Positions 27,141-35,306 of a stretch of DNA of 64,000 nt are shown here, piece after piece. This DNA is from Polynucleobacter rarus (GTDB lineage: Bacteria > Pseudomonadota > Gammaproteobacteria > Burkholderiales > Burkholderiaceae): assembly GCF_003072505.1 (NCBI RefSeq), contig NZ_NTGB01000001.1:3073447-3137446 (forward strand), given 5' to 3'. Each line of letters starts with the position of its first letter. Within the stretch, counting starts at the first letter, position 1. A program made the position numbers and the translations under genes. The notes under the pieces were generated by a model. It was not told where the DNA came from, searched no databases, and saw only the letters and a list, made by a program, of their open reading frames with translations.

Positions 27141-29303
27141 ATGAAGTGGAATCCTAAAGCTTTTTTTATAACTTGCTTGCTAGCCATTTTTTCTTTTAGC
27201 GCATCAGCGCAAGTAAAAATTAGTGCGGCTGATATTGGTGGAACGGTCAGTGGGGCTAATGGTCCTGAAGCTGGGGTTTGGGTGATTGCCGAAACCAATG
27301 ATCTACCAACAAAATTTGCAAAAATTGTTGTTACAGACGACAAAGGTAGATTTTTGCTTCCTGAATTGCCGAGTGGTAATTATCAGGTTTGGGCTCGAGG
27401 TTATGGATTGATTGACTCTGTTAAACAAAATGCTAAACCTGGGCAGCTTGTGAATATTAAAGCTGTACAGGCACCTACAGCAAAAGCTGCAGCACAATAT
27501 TATCCGGGTATGTATTGGTATTCGATGATTAATGTTCCTAAAGCCAGTGAGTTTCCTGGCACAGGAGATAAAGGTAACGGTATCCCTGAAGTAATGCAAA
27601 AACAATACTACTGGGTTGATACACTCAAAAACTCATGTCAGTCATGCCATGCGTTTGGTGTTAGAGGAGTTCGGGAAGTTCCTGAATTATTCACCAAAAA
27701 AGCTAACGGCGACTCTGAGTTAGCATGGGCTTATCGTACTCAAGCAGGTCAAGCGATGGCGAACATGGCACTAGGTTTAGGTAGAATGGGACCAGAAAGA
27801 ACGCTATCGATTTTGGCCGATTGGACTGATCGTATTGCTAAAGGAGAAGTCCCCTTCGCAAAACCATCTAGACCCCAGGGTATCGAAAGAAATGCTGTTT
27901 ATACCTCTTGGAACTGGTCAGAAGCTAAATACTATCTCCATGACGCTATTTCTACTGATAAACGTAATCCGACTCTAAATGCAAATGGTTTGATTTACGG
28001 ATCACCCGAAGAAAGTACTGATTTAGTCCCTACGCTAGATCCTAAAACAAATGTGGTCAGTCAAATTAAGATGCCTTATCTTGATCCAAAAAATACTTCT
28101 TCACTAGAATTACCTAAGGCAGAGTCTGCCTACTGGGGTGACGAGAAAATTTGGGATGGACATACAAGTATTCATAATTTAATTTGGGATCAAAAAGAGA
28201 ACTTGTGGTTTGCTGCAAAAATTAGACCAAGTAGTAATCCTGATTTTTGTAAAAAAGGATCTGATCATCCCTCTGCTAAGGTTGTTCCACTGAACGAGTC
28301 TGCTCGTCAGTTAACAATGTATGACACCAAAACAAAAGAATGGAGCATGATTAACACCTGCTTTACAACGCATCACGTGTATTTCGCAAGAGATAAAAAT
28401 GATACTTTGTGGACAAGCGCCGGTTCTCCTGCCTCTGGTGTCGTAGGTTGGTTAAATACAAAAATGTATTTAGAAACTAAAGATGAGCAAAAATCGCAAG
28501 GATGGACACCGCTGATTATTGATACCAATGGTAATGGCAAGCGCGATGAGTATGTTGAAGCGAATCAAGCTTTAGATCCAACTAAAGATAAGCGTGTGAT
28601 GGCTGCGTTCTACGGTATGCAACCAAGCCCAGCAGATGATTCAATTTGGGGACAGTCAATGGATGTGGGCTTCTCTAGAATAAATCAACCTGGTTATTTA
28701 ATTCGTTTAGTGCCTGGATCGGATCCTAGCAACACTTCTCTTGCTGAAATCTATCAATCTCCAGAAGGCACCTTTGGTTCTAGAGGTGTGGATGTTGACT
28801 CTAAAGGAGTAGCTTGGACAGTTCTCGCGAGTGGACAAATTGCAAGTTTTGATCGTAATAAATGTAAAGGACCATTAAACGGGCCTACTACTGCAGAGGG
28901 TAAACATTGTCCAGAAGGTTGGACGCTGTATCGCTTGCCTGGCCCTCAATTTAAAAACGTTAAAGATCCTAAAGGAAGTGCCGATGGCGCCTACTATATT
29001 TGGGTTGATTTACACAACACACTTGGACTTGGTAAAGATGTACCGATTGCATCATCGAGTGGTGGCGAAGCCCTCATTGCGGTTGTGAATGGAAAGTTAG
29101 TTACTCTCAGAATTCCATATCCATTAGGTTTCTTTACCAAGAACGTGGATGGTCGAATTGATGATATCAATGGTGGTTGGAAAGGTCGTGCAGTTTGGAC
29201 TACTTCTGGAACACGTAACAATTTCCATAGTGGCGACGGCGGCAAAGAATTACCACCGAAAATATTTAAAGTTCAAATTCGTCCAAATCCTTTAGCTAAT
29301 TAA
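27141..29303 (+). CDS. exported c-heme protein with carboxypeptidase-regulatory-like and beta-propeller-like domains
   Basis: 720 residues, function unknown. A Sec signal peptide (1-23, F-S-A-S-A-Q) precedes an Ig-like carboxypeptidase-regulatory domain (about 30-110: D-D-K-G-R-F-L-L-P-E-L-P-S-G-N-Y). One heme c site, C-Q-S-C-H, is at 166-170. From about 335 to 715 short repeats of the type H-N-L-I-W-D-Q-K-E-N-L-W-F, V-Y-F-A-R-D-K-N-D-T-L-W and V-D-V-D-S-K-G-V-A-W suggest a beta-propeller like streptogramin lyase (Vgb). A Ca-loop-like D-T-N-G-N-G-K-R-D is at 461-469. Extra Cys at 370, 407, 575, 590 may form disulfides. First gene of a six-gene operon, GGAGA before ATG. Likely a periplasmic oxidoreductase; substrate not known. 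Confidence 0.8.
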   Translation: MKWNPKAFFITCLLAIFSFSASAQVKISAADIGGTVSGANGPEAGVWVIAETNDLPTKFAKIVVTDDKGRFLLPELPSGNYQVWARGYGLIDSVKQNAKPGQLVNIKAVQAPTAKAAAQYYPGMYWYSMINVPKASEFPGTGDKGNGIPEVMQKQYYWVDTLKNSCQSCHAFGVRGVREVPELFTKKANGDSELAWAYRTQAGQAMANMALGLGRMGPERTLSILADWTDRIAKGEVPFAKPSRPQGIERNAVYTSWNWSEAKYYLHDAISTDKRNPTLNANGLIYGSPEESTDLVPTLDPKTNVVSQIKMPYLDPKNTSSLELPKAESAYWGDEKIWDGHTSIHNLIWDQKENLWFAAKIRPSSNPDFCKKGSDHPSAKVVPLNESARQLTMYDTKTKEWSMINTCFTTHHVYFARDKNDTLWTSAGSPASGVVGWLNTKMYLETKDEQKSQGWTPLIIDTNGNGKRDEYVEANQALDPTKDKRVMAAFYGMQPSPADDSIWGQSMDVGFSRINQPGYLIRLVPGSDPSNTSLAEIYQSPEGTFGSRGVDVDSKGVAWTVLASGQIASFDRNKCKGPLNGPTTAEGKHCPEGWTLYRLPGPQFKNVKDPKGSADGAYYIWVDLHNTLGLGKDVPIASSSGGEALIAVVNGKLVTLRIPYPLGFFTKNVDGRIDDINGGWKGRAVWTTSGTRNNFHSGDGGKELPPKIFKVQIRPNPLAN

Positions 29304-29323
29304 TTTTTATTGAATATTTAACT

Positions 29324-29650
29324 ATGAAAAAATTACTCATTCTCATCTCTTTAGCCGGTATTTGGACTTCAGCAATTGCTGCCGATGAACCATCACCAGC
29401 AGCTCTGGCTGGCTCAAATGGTTGCTTGATTTGTCATAATGCGTCGCAAAAATTGGTGGGTCCTGCATTTAAATCGATTGCTGAAAAGTATCAAGGTCAA
29501 GCTGATGCCCAGAAAACTTTAGTGAATAAAGTTCGTAACGGTGGCGCTGGTTCATGGGGTAAGATCCCGATGCCAGCTCATCCTGAAGCGACTGATGCTC
29601 ATCTAAATACCATTGTTGCTTGGATTTTAAAAGGTGCTCCAGCGAATTAA
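29324..29650 (+). CDS. small periplasmic c-type cytochrome (class I)
   Basis: 108 residues. Signal peptide to about A20 (A-I-A-A-D), then a single class I cytochrome c domain with heme site C34-L-I-C-H38 and the likely distal ligand Met83 in P-M-P-A-H-P, as in the c551/c552 group. It lies 20 bases after the c-heme propeller-like gene, so it is the probable electron carrier for that protein, passing electrons towards a terminal oxidase. Specific partner is inferred from position. Confidence 0.92.
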   Translation: MKKLLILISLAGIWTSAIAADEPSPAALAGSNGCLICHNASQKLVGPAFKSIAEKYQGQADAQKTLVNKVRNGGAGSWGKIPMPAHPEATDAHLNTIVAWILKGAPAN

Positions 29651-29662
29651 AGGTTTTTCTGA

Positions 29663-30166
29663 ATGAATTGGACATCAGATGTTTTTTCAATTAATGCCTT
29701 TTGGACACTTCTTTTAATCATTCATGGGCTACTATCCGTAGCACTTCTGGGCGCGTTAACGCATCAATTGATGGCTGTGATGCGTCCAGTTAAGACCGCT
29801 CCGGCAATTTCTTTTTTTGAAGATTTTCGCGGCGTTGCTGCAGCAAAATATACGAAGGCTATCTGTCTTTTATGGGTCATTAGCTTTGTATTTGGCGGAT
29901 GGATTTATACCGAGTATCGGATAAGTATCAAGATTCCCATGGAGCAGCAAGAGTATTTTAAAACCTTGGGTATTTTCGAATTAAAAGAGCACCTTGTAGT
30001 TTTCGGCCTAGCAATGCTACCTATCTACAACTTTGCTTGGAAGCATTATCAACAAGCTGACTTGGCTAATTTAAGAAAATACACCACATTATTTTTGACG
30101 TTTGTGTGTTGGTACGCTTTTTTGATTGGCCATATTGTTAATAATGTTAGAGGATACGGCGCATGA
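29663..30166 (+). CDS. four-helix membrane protein of unknown function in the redox operon
   Basis: 167 residues. Hydrophobic segments near 12-36, 66-82, 110-127 and 142-160. Histidines at 21, 34, 110, 128 and 157 are partly within or at the edge of helices, which would allow b-heme binding, but no known cytochrome b motif is recognised. 12 bases after the cytochrome gene; its stop overlaps the next start by 4 bases (ATGA). Probably a membrane anchor or electron-transfer partner of the exported cytochromes; this is inference. Confidence 0.75.
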   Translation: MNWTSDVFSINAFWTLLLIIHGLLSVALLGALTHQLMAVMRPVKTAPAISFFEDFRGVAAAKYTKAICLLWVISFVFGGWIYTEYRISIKIPMEQQEYFKTLGIFELKEHLVVFGLAMLPIYNFAWKHYQQADLANLRKYTTLFLTFVCWYAFLIGHIVNNVRGYGA

Positions 30167-30534
30167 ATTATAAGGATTCGATATCTGCTGCAGAGGAATC
30201 TATCTTAAGGGCTAAGACTTTTGCAACTATTTTTTCTGTGAGCTTTTCAGTTAGTTATGTAATAGCAGATATCTATAAAGCCCCTATTTTTAGTTACTAC
30301 CCGGCAACTCATCTTGTAAATTTAGGGTGGACTCCATCTACCCCGGACGATGGTCCAGCTATGTATTGGTATGGCTGGCTACTTACTTCATTCATCGTTG
30401 CAATGACTCTTTCATTTCTGAGTAAAGTAGCTCCGATATCAATAGTTCAAAGAATACCTTCTTCAATATCTTGGATAGTACCTGTTGCCTTGATACCGGT
30501 TATGATCTATTCATTAAAGTTTTACTGGCGATAG
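30163..30534 (+). CDS. small three-helix membrane protein of unknown function in the redox operon
   Basis: 123 residues. Membrane segments near 21-38, 68-86 and 100-118, with a conserved-looking loop rich in aromatic residues and Pro (P-S-T-P-D-D-G-P-A-M-Y-W-Y-G-W). Not recognised. The overlapping ATGA start indicates translational coupling with the preceding membrane protein, so the two may form one complex. Confidence 0.7.
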   Translation: MNYKDSISAAEESILRAKTFATIFSVSFSVSYVIADIYKAPIFSYYPATHLVNLGWTPSTPDDGPAMYWYGWLLTSFIVAMTLSFLSKVAPISIVQRIPSSISWIVPVALIPVMIYSLKFYWR

Positions 30535-30551
30535 ATTTGAGGAAATATTCG

Positions 30552-30938
30552 ATGCAAAAACTCACCACAAAAAAATTACTTTGCTTTTTGACATTAAGCT
30601 TAATGAGTTTTGTGCAATTAACTCAAGCAGGTGGCCTTGAAGATGGATACCCTGACGATACTTCGGTAAATGGCCCAGCATTTTTTGGGTTCGTGCGCGA
30701 TGAGCGGGGCTCCCATCTTCCCAAAGCAACAGTTACCCTTAAAGAGAGCCCAACTAATAGTGTAAAAGTGGTTTCTAATATTTTAGGGGTTTATAGAACG
30801 CATATCAGCTTGAATGTCAAAATAGAATCTGTTGTAATTTCATGCGAAAGAGCCGGATATAAACAGATTAAATTGGTCCGTCGAACACAAAAAACCAATA
30901 AGCTAGTTGAAACTGATTGCATCATGCAAAAAGAGTAA
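30552..30938 (+). CDS. small exported protein with carboxypeptidase-regulatory-like domain
   Basis: 128 residues from ATG 30552, which has TTGAGGAA upstream; an in-frame earlier Met at 30471 lies inside the previous gene and is not likely. Signal peptide of about 26 residues (L-T-Q-A-G-G), then an Ig-like domain (F-F-G-F-V-R-D-E-R-G-S-H-L-P-K-A-T-V-T-L) that resembles the N-terminal domain of the 720-residue protein. Two Cys (near 103 and 124) could form a disulfide. Role unknown; perhaps an accessory subunit. Confidence 0.72.
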   Translation: MQKLTTKKLLCFLTLSLMSFVQLTQAGGLEDGYPDDTSVNGPAFFGFVRDERGSHLPKATVTLKESPTNSVKVVSNILGVYRTHISLNVKIESVVISCERAGYKQIKLVRRTQKTNKLVETDCIMQKE

Positions 30939-32594
30939 ATGCGTAAGAGAGCCCTTTGCTATTTTTGGCTAATAGGCTTATTGTCAATCGGCATTGATCA
31001 AAACGTCTTATCTCAATCTATCGCAGCTCACGCAGATACCATTATCTTTAATGCTCAAATATTGCAAAATAATGAGACCTTTGTAAGTGCGCTGGCAATT
31101 AAAGATCAAAAGATTCTTGCGGTTGGCTCCGTTGATCAAATTCAAAACTATGTTGGCCCAAAAACTAGGAAAATTAATGCAGAGGGCAAGTTAGTCATTC
31201 CAGGTTTAATTGATTCTCATATTCATGCAATCAGGGCCGGATTAAGTTTCAAAAGTGAAGTTAGTTGGAATGGTTTCAAAACAGTTGAGCGGGGGCTAGA
31301 ACGCATTCGTATCGCCTCTCAGCAAAAGCCTTCTGGAACTTGGATCATTATTGCTGGTGGATGGGTGCCTGAACAATTTCAAGATGGCATTATTCCAACT
31401 CGGGATCAGTTACTCAAAGCAGCAGGCAGCCATCCACTTTATATTCAAAAACTGTACTCTTCGGTATTGGTTTCGCCAAATGGATTACAAACTCTTGCGG
31501 CTTCTGCGAATGCAGAGTTGTTATCCCGCCTGGAGGTTGAACTTGATAAATCAGGAGAACCCACCGGTTGGCTAAATGGGAATGCGCGAACCATTAGCGA
31601 TTTATTTGATTACTTACCTAAAACAAGCTTGAATACACAGTACGAAAGTACGAAATTGTTTTTTAAGGAATTAAACCGCTTAGGCGTAACAGGAGTTTAT
31701 GATCCTGGTGGTTATAACTTCCCCCTCGAATCATATTCCCCTTTGTGGAAACTACAGTCCCAAAAAGAACTTTCAATTAGGGTTGCTTATAGCCTTTCAG
31801 CACCAAAGAGAGGGACGGAATTAGCGGACTTTAAAAAAATCATTCGCGTCATTCCAAAAAACGATGCCATGCTCATGTGGAATGGCATTGGTGAAAATGT
31901 AACTTGGGGAATGTATAACAATGAATCTCCCTCTGTGTCTGATCAACAAGCATTACAAAAGGTACTGGAGTGGGCGGCAAAAGAAAAAATTACCGTTACA
32001 TTACATTGGAATAATAATGAATCAATCTCACGCCTATTAGACGTCATTGACAAAGTCCAATTGAAATATTCTATTGAAGACCTGCGTTGGTCTATTGCGC
32101 ACATCAATAACATAGACGAAAACACTTTAAAGAGAATGAAAACAAACCATCTGGGATGGTTGGCACAAAATGCTTTATATTTTCAAGCAAAAAATTTTGA
32201 AGCAAAATATGGGGAAGATTCTTTAAAAGCATCACCACGCTTGCGACAAGCAATCACTTTAAACTTATCGGTAGGTTTAGGGACAGATGCTCATCGAGTG
32301 ATGGACTTTAATCCATTTGTTGCGATGGAGTGGCTCATCACTGGCAAAAGTATTGATGGTCGTGATGGTCGGCAAAGTTCACAACTACTAACTGCCTTTG
32401 AAGCCCTCAATTTATTCACTAAAGGAAGCGCTCAATTTTTACCGGATGCTAGCATCCGTGGGGAATTATCGGTGGGTAAATATGCAGATTTAGCCATCCT
32501 CAATCAAAACATTTTCACCATCCCAACTGAACAAATTCATCAAACTCAAGCAGAATTAACCATGGTGGGGGGCAAGGTGGTATACACCAAATAA
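30939..32594 (+). CDS. exported amidohydrolase (YtcJ-like, amidohydrolase 3 family)
   Basis: 551 residues. A hydrophobic signal (about 8-27) is followed by a TIM-barrel metal-dependent hydrolase: I-D-S-H-I-H-A with H94 and H96, later His in V-T-L-H-W-N and S-I-A-H-I-N, and the catalytic G-T-D-A near 448; the beta-sandwich closes with G-K-Y-A-D-L-A-I-L. Family members hydrolyse cyclic amides, esters or N-acyl substrates. The ATG directly follows the preceding stop. It ends the operon, just before a strong terminator. It may release or trim the substrate of the cytochrome system; this is inference. Confidence 0.85.
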   Translation: MRKRALCYFWLIGLLSIGIDQNVLSQSIAAHADTIIFNAQILQNNETFVSALAIKDQKILAVGSVDQIQNYVGPKTRKINAEGKLVIPGLIDSHIHAIRAGLSFKSEVSWNGFKTVERGLERIRIASQQKPSGTWIIIAGGWVPEQFQDGIIPTRDQLLKAAGSHPLYIQKLYSSVLVSPNGLQTLAASANAELLSRLEVELDKSGEPTGWLNGNARTISDLFDYLPKTSLNTQYESTKLFFKELNRLGVTGVYDPGGYNFPLESYSPLWKLQSQKELSIRVAYSLSAPKRGTELADFKKIIRVIPKNDAMLMWNGIGENVTWGMYNNESPSVSDQQALQKVLEWAAKEKITVTLHWNNNESISRLLDVIDKVQLKYSIEDLRWSIAHINNIDENTLKRMKTNHLGWLAQNALYFQAKNFEAKYGEDSLKASPRLRQAITLNLSVGLGTDAHRVMDFNPFVAMEWLITGKSIDGRDGRQSSQLLTAFEALNLFTKGSAQFLPDASIRGELSVGKYADLAILNQNIFTIPTEQIHQTQAELTMVGGKVVYTK

Positions 32595-32621
32595 AAAACC
32601 GCATTGAAAAATGCGGTTTTC
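32595..32621. terminator. bidirectional terminator between the redox operon and rpmG
   Basis: AAAACCGCATT, GAAA loop, AATGCGGTTTT. GC core with a T run on both strands, directly after the amidohydrolase stop and 20 bases from the rpmG stop. Confidence 0.9.
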
Positions 32622-32639
32622 TTTATAGGTAAAACAAAA

Positions 32640-32807
32640 TTACTTAATCTTTGTTTCCTTGTAAGCAACGTGTTTACGTACTTTAGGATCAAATTTCATA
32701 ATCTCCATTTTTTCAGGAGTAGTTCTTTTGTTTTTTGTTGTCGTATAGAAATGACCAGTACCTGCAGTCGATTCTAATTTGATTTTTTCGCGTCCACCTT
32801 TAGCCAT
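32640..32807 (-). CDS. rpmG: 50S ribosomal protein L33
   Basis: 55 residues, [13 protein letters not shown] at the start, then [12 protein letters not shown] and a basic end. This is the Cys-free form of L33, without the zinc-binding Cys pairs. It lies 12 bases downstream of rpmB, the normal rpmB-rpmG operon. Confidence 0.96.
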   Translation of the reverse strand: MAKGGREKIKLESTAGTGHFYTTTKNKRTTPEKMEIMKFDPKVRKHVAYKETKIK

Positions 32808-32819
32808 GATAATCCTCGA

Positions 32820-33053
32820 TTATATTTCGCCACGAGCACGAACATCAGCTAATACTGAATCAATGCCGTTTTTGTCAATTAAACGAAGTCCAGCATTAGT
32901 TAAGCGTAAGCTTACCCAACGGTTTTCGGATTCGACCCAAAAACGACGATTTTGCAAGTTAGGCAAAAAACGGCGTTTAGTTTTATTGTTTGCATGGGAA
33001 ACATTATTGCCAACCATTGGCTTTTTCCCGGTGACTTGGCATACTCGAGCCAT
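32820..33053 (-). CDS. rpmB: 50S ribosomal protein L28
   Basis: 77 residues from ATG 33053 ([12 protein letters not shown]); the frame is open for five more codons upstream but L28 starts here. Family blocks [14 protein letters not shown] and R-F-W-V-E-S-E. First gene of the rpmB-rpmG pair. Confidence 0.97.
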   Translation of the reverse strand: MARVCQVTGKKPMVGNNVSHANNKTKRRFLPNLQNRRFWVESENRWVSLRLTNAGLRLIDKNGIDSVLADVRARGEI

Positions 33054-33138
33054 GACACTCTCCCTCATTGTTCTGAACTAAAGAAGAGAATTGTATCATT
33101 TTATTTATCAGATTGCCAAGTAGATTAGTAAAATTTCT

Positions 33139-33903
33139 TTAATTTGCAGAATTTAGTAATCCAGCATCTAAGAAAGAAAAATATCCGTTTGGCGAAACGA
33201 TGCAGTGATCTAGCAAAATAATATCAATCAATTGCATGATTTGGTAGAGTTGATTGGTTAGATCAATGTCCGCTTGACTAGGATGGGCCTGCCCTGCAGG
33301 GTGGTTATGACTAATGATCAAGGCTGCAGCGTTGAGTTGAATTGCTTCCTTCATTACCTCCTTTGGATAAATTGTCGTCTGATCAAAGGTTCCTCTGAAT
33401 AAGATTTTAAATTCGATGAGTTTTCCCGCGTGATCTAAAAACATGACGCCAAAAACTTCATGTGGTAAGTGACCAATTGATGTTTGTAGATATTCTCTGA
33501 CCATTGCCGGAGAATTCATAACAACTATTTTTTTTAATTCCTCATCAATTGAGCGCTTCACTAATTCATAAATTGCTTGTAGTTGAGCCCATTTAGCAAT
33601 GCCTAAGCCTTTAAAGCGGGATAAATCCTGGAGTTGACATTGAAGTAAGGCGCGAATACCGCCACATTGCTCTAATAAATCACTCGAAAGTTCGATAACA
33701 TTTCTATTTTTGGTACCGCATCGCAAAAAAATGGCTAATAACTCAGGGTCTGAAAGACTTTGCGCGCCGCTAAGAAGAAGCTTTTCTCTGGGGCGCATAT
33801 TTGTGGGCCATGCATGAATAGGTTTACGTTCCTGTGGCGCCCTCGCTACAATAGAGGGATGACTAAAATTATTGTAAAAACTGACTCTTTTTTGACATTG
33901 CAT
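33139..33903 (-). CDS. radC: RadC family protein (JAB/MPN domain)
   Basis: 254 residues as drawn. R-P-R-E-K-L-L-L-S-G near 37, a helix-hairpin-helix region, then the JAB domain with S-H-N-H-P-A-G-Q-A-H-P-S and H-C-I-V, the metal-binding H-x-H-x(10)-D pattern. The biochemical role of RadC is unsettled. The start is uncertain: ATG 33798 gives 219 residues but cuts into the conserved W-P-x-x-x-R-P-R-E-K block; the only other in-frame start is ATG 33903, which overlaps divergent fkpB head-on by 45 bases. I kept the long form. Confidence 0.85.
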   Translation of the reverse strand: MQCQKRVSFYNNFSHPSIVARAPQERKPIHAWPTNMRPREKLLLSGAQSLSDPELLAIFLRCGTKNRNVIELSSDLLEQCGGIRALLQCQLQDLSRFKGLGIAKWAQLQAIYELVKRSIDEELKKIVVMNSPAMVREYLQTSIGHLPHEVFGVMFLDHAGKLIEFKILFRGTFDQTTIYPKEVMKEAIQLNAAALIISHNHPAGQAHPSQADIDLTNQLYQIMQLIDIILLDHCIVSPNGYFSFLDAGLLNSAN

Positions 33904-34305
33904 TATCGTATTGGCCTTCCCGAAGGTGGTGATCTTGTCAATACGTTTACCGATAAACCAGCTACCTTATTGATGGGGGCTGGGCAGTTTGCCCCATCCC
34001 TTGAGAATGCCATGATTGGCTTAGAGGACGGAGAGCATAAAACCTTTTCCCTTGATCCTGAAGCTGGCTTTGGGTTACGTAATCCTGATCTGATTCAACA
34101 TGTATCTTCTAAAACATTAAATGACAACAGTGATCCAGAAGATACTTATACTATAGGGGATATGGTGGAATTTAATGCACCTAATGGCGCAACTTACGCG
34201 GGGATATTACAGTCATTTGATGCTGATGGAGCCTGGATTGATTTTAATCACCCACTCTCTGGAAAAACCATTACCTTTGAAGTAAAAATTATTTCGATTT
34301 TGTAA
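33859..34305 (+). CDS. fkpB: FKBP-type peptidyl-prolyl cis-trans isomerase (SlpA/FkpB type)
   Basis: 148 residues from ATG 33859. SlyD/FkpB-like isomerase: the FKBP half has L-H-Y-R-I-G and L-M-G-A-G-Q-F-A-P-S-L-E, interrupted by an insert-in-flap domain (G-F-G-L-R-N-P-D-L). No His-rich tail, so FkpB rather than SlyD. It is 6 bases before ispH on the same strand, the classic fkpB-ispH pairing. Confidence 0.92.
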   Translation: MTKIIVKTDSFLTLHYRIGLPEGGDLVNTFTDKPATLLMGAGQFAPSLENAMIGLEDGEHKTFSLDPEAGFGLRNPDLIQHVSSKTLNDNSDPEDTYTIGDMVEFNAPNGATYAGILQSFDADGAWIDFNHPLSGKTITFEVKIISIL

Positions 34306-34311
34306 AAAAAT

Positions 34312-35259
34312 ATGACTACAGCCAATACTGAAGCAGAAATACTTTTAGCCCAACCTCGAGGATTTTGCGCTGGGGTTGATCGAGCAATTTCTATAGTTAA
34401 TGAGGCACTCATACAATTTGGTGCGCCAATTTATGTCAGACACGAAATCGTTCACAATAAATATGTGGTGGAAGATTTGCGGGCCAGAGGTGCGATTTTT
34501 ATTGATGATTTAAAGCAAGTCCCGGCTGGCGCTACTTTAGTTTTTAGCGCTCATGGTGTTCCCCCTTCCATCAAAAGCGAAGCTAAAAGATTGGGTTTCC
34601 AAATCTTTGATGCAACTTGTCCATTAGTCACTAAAGTCCATGTAGAAGTGGTAAAAATGCATCAAGAGGGTTTTAAGATTGTGATGATTGGGCATGCTGG
34701 CCATCCTGAAGTGGAAGGAACCATGGGGCAAATTCCTGATGGGATTTGCTTGATTGAAAATTTAATGGATGTTCAAAAGCTTGATTATGTAGAGGGTACA
34801 AAAATTGCTTATGTAACCCAAACCACACTTTCGCTTGATGAGACTAAAGATATTGTTGATGCATTAAAGGTAAAGTATCCCCAGATATCGCAACCGAAAA
34901 AACAAGATATTTGTTACGCCACTCAAAATCGGCAAGATGCAGTGAAATTTATGGCACCGTTAGTTGAGTTAGTCATCGTAGTAGGTAGTCCGAACAGTTC
35001 TAACTCTAATAGACTGCGAGAACTTGCAGAAAAAATGGGTGTGCCTGCTTACATGGTCGACGCCCCAGAACAGGTTGATCCTAAATGGTTTGAGGGCATT
35101 AAAAGAGTTGGGTTAACTGCCGGAGCTTCTGCACCTGAAGTACTTGCTCAATCTATTATCGATAAAATTAAAGAATACGGCCCAAAACACGTAAGACCAC
35201 TTGACGGTATTCAAGAAAGCACTGTTTTTGCTTTGCCTAAAGGGCTAAAAACAAATTAA
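34312..35259 (+). CDS. ispH: 4-hydroxy-3-methylbut-2-enyl diphosphate reductase
   Basis: Iron-sulfur enzyme of the last step of the non-mevalonate isoprenoid pathway, giving IPP and DMAPP. 315 residues. The three cluster cysteines are in P-R-G-F-C-A-G-V (near 20), D-A-T-C-P-L-V-T (near 103) and D-I-C-Y-A-T-Q-N-R (near 201). DMAPP is the donor used by MiaA (2.7 kb), and IspA is at the window end. No Shine-Dalgarno of note; probably coupled to fkpB. Confidence 0.97.
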   Translation: MTTANTEAEILLAQPRGFCAGVDRAISIVNEALIQFGAPIYVRHEIVHNKYVVEDLRARGAIFIDDLKQVPAGATLVFSAHGVPPSIKSEAKRLGFQIFDATCPLVTKVHVEVVKMHQEGFKIVMIGHAGHPEVEGTMGQIPDGICLIENLMDVQKLDYVEGTKIAYVTQTTLSLDETKDIVDALKVKYPQISQPKKQDICYATQNRQDAVKFMAPLVELVIVVGSPNSSNSNRLRELAEKMGVPAYMVDAPEQVDPKWFEGIKRVGLTAGASAPEVLAQSIIDKIKEYGPKHVRPLDGIQESTVFALPKGLKTN

Positions 35260-35306
35260 AATCAATTTAAATCAGATGTTTGACCGAATCTCACAGGAGA
35301 AAATGT

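Noticed and set aside
33139..33903. radC as a mark of a mobile element
   Set aside because: Plasmid and phage regions often carry radC-like genes, but this copy sits between rpmB and fkpB-ispH, a chromosomal context with no integrase or repeats.
35280..35306. TTG 35280 as the start of the livK-type gene
   Set aside because: It would place the lipoprotein signal 37 residues in; ATG 35307 has AGGAG at 7 bases.
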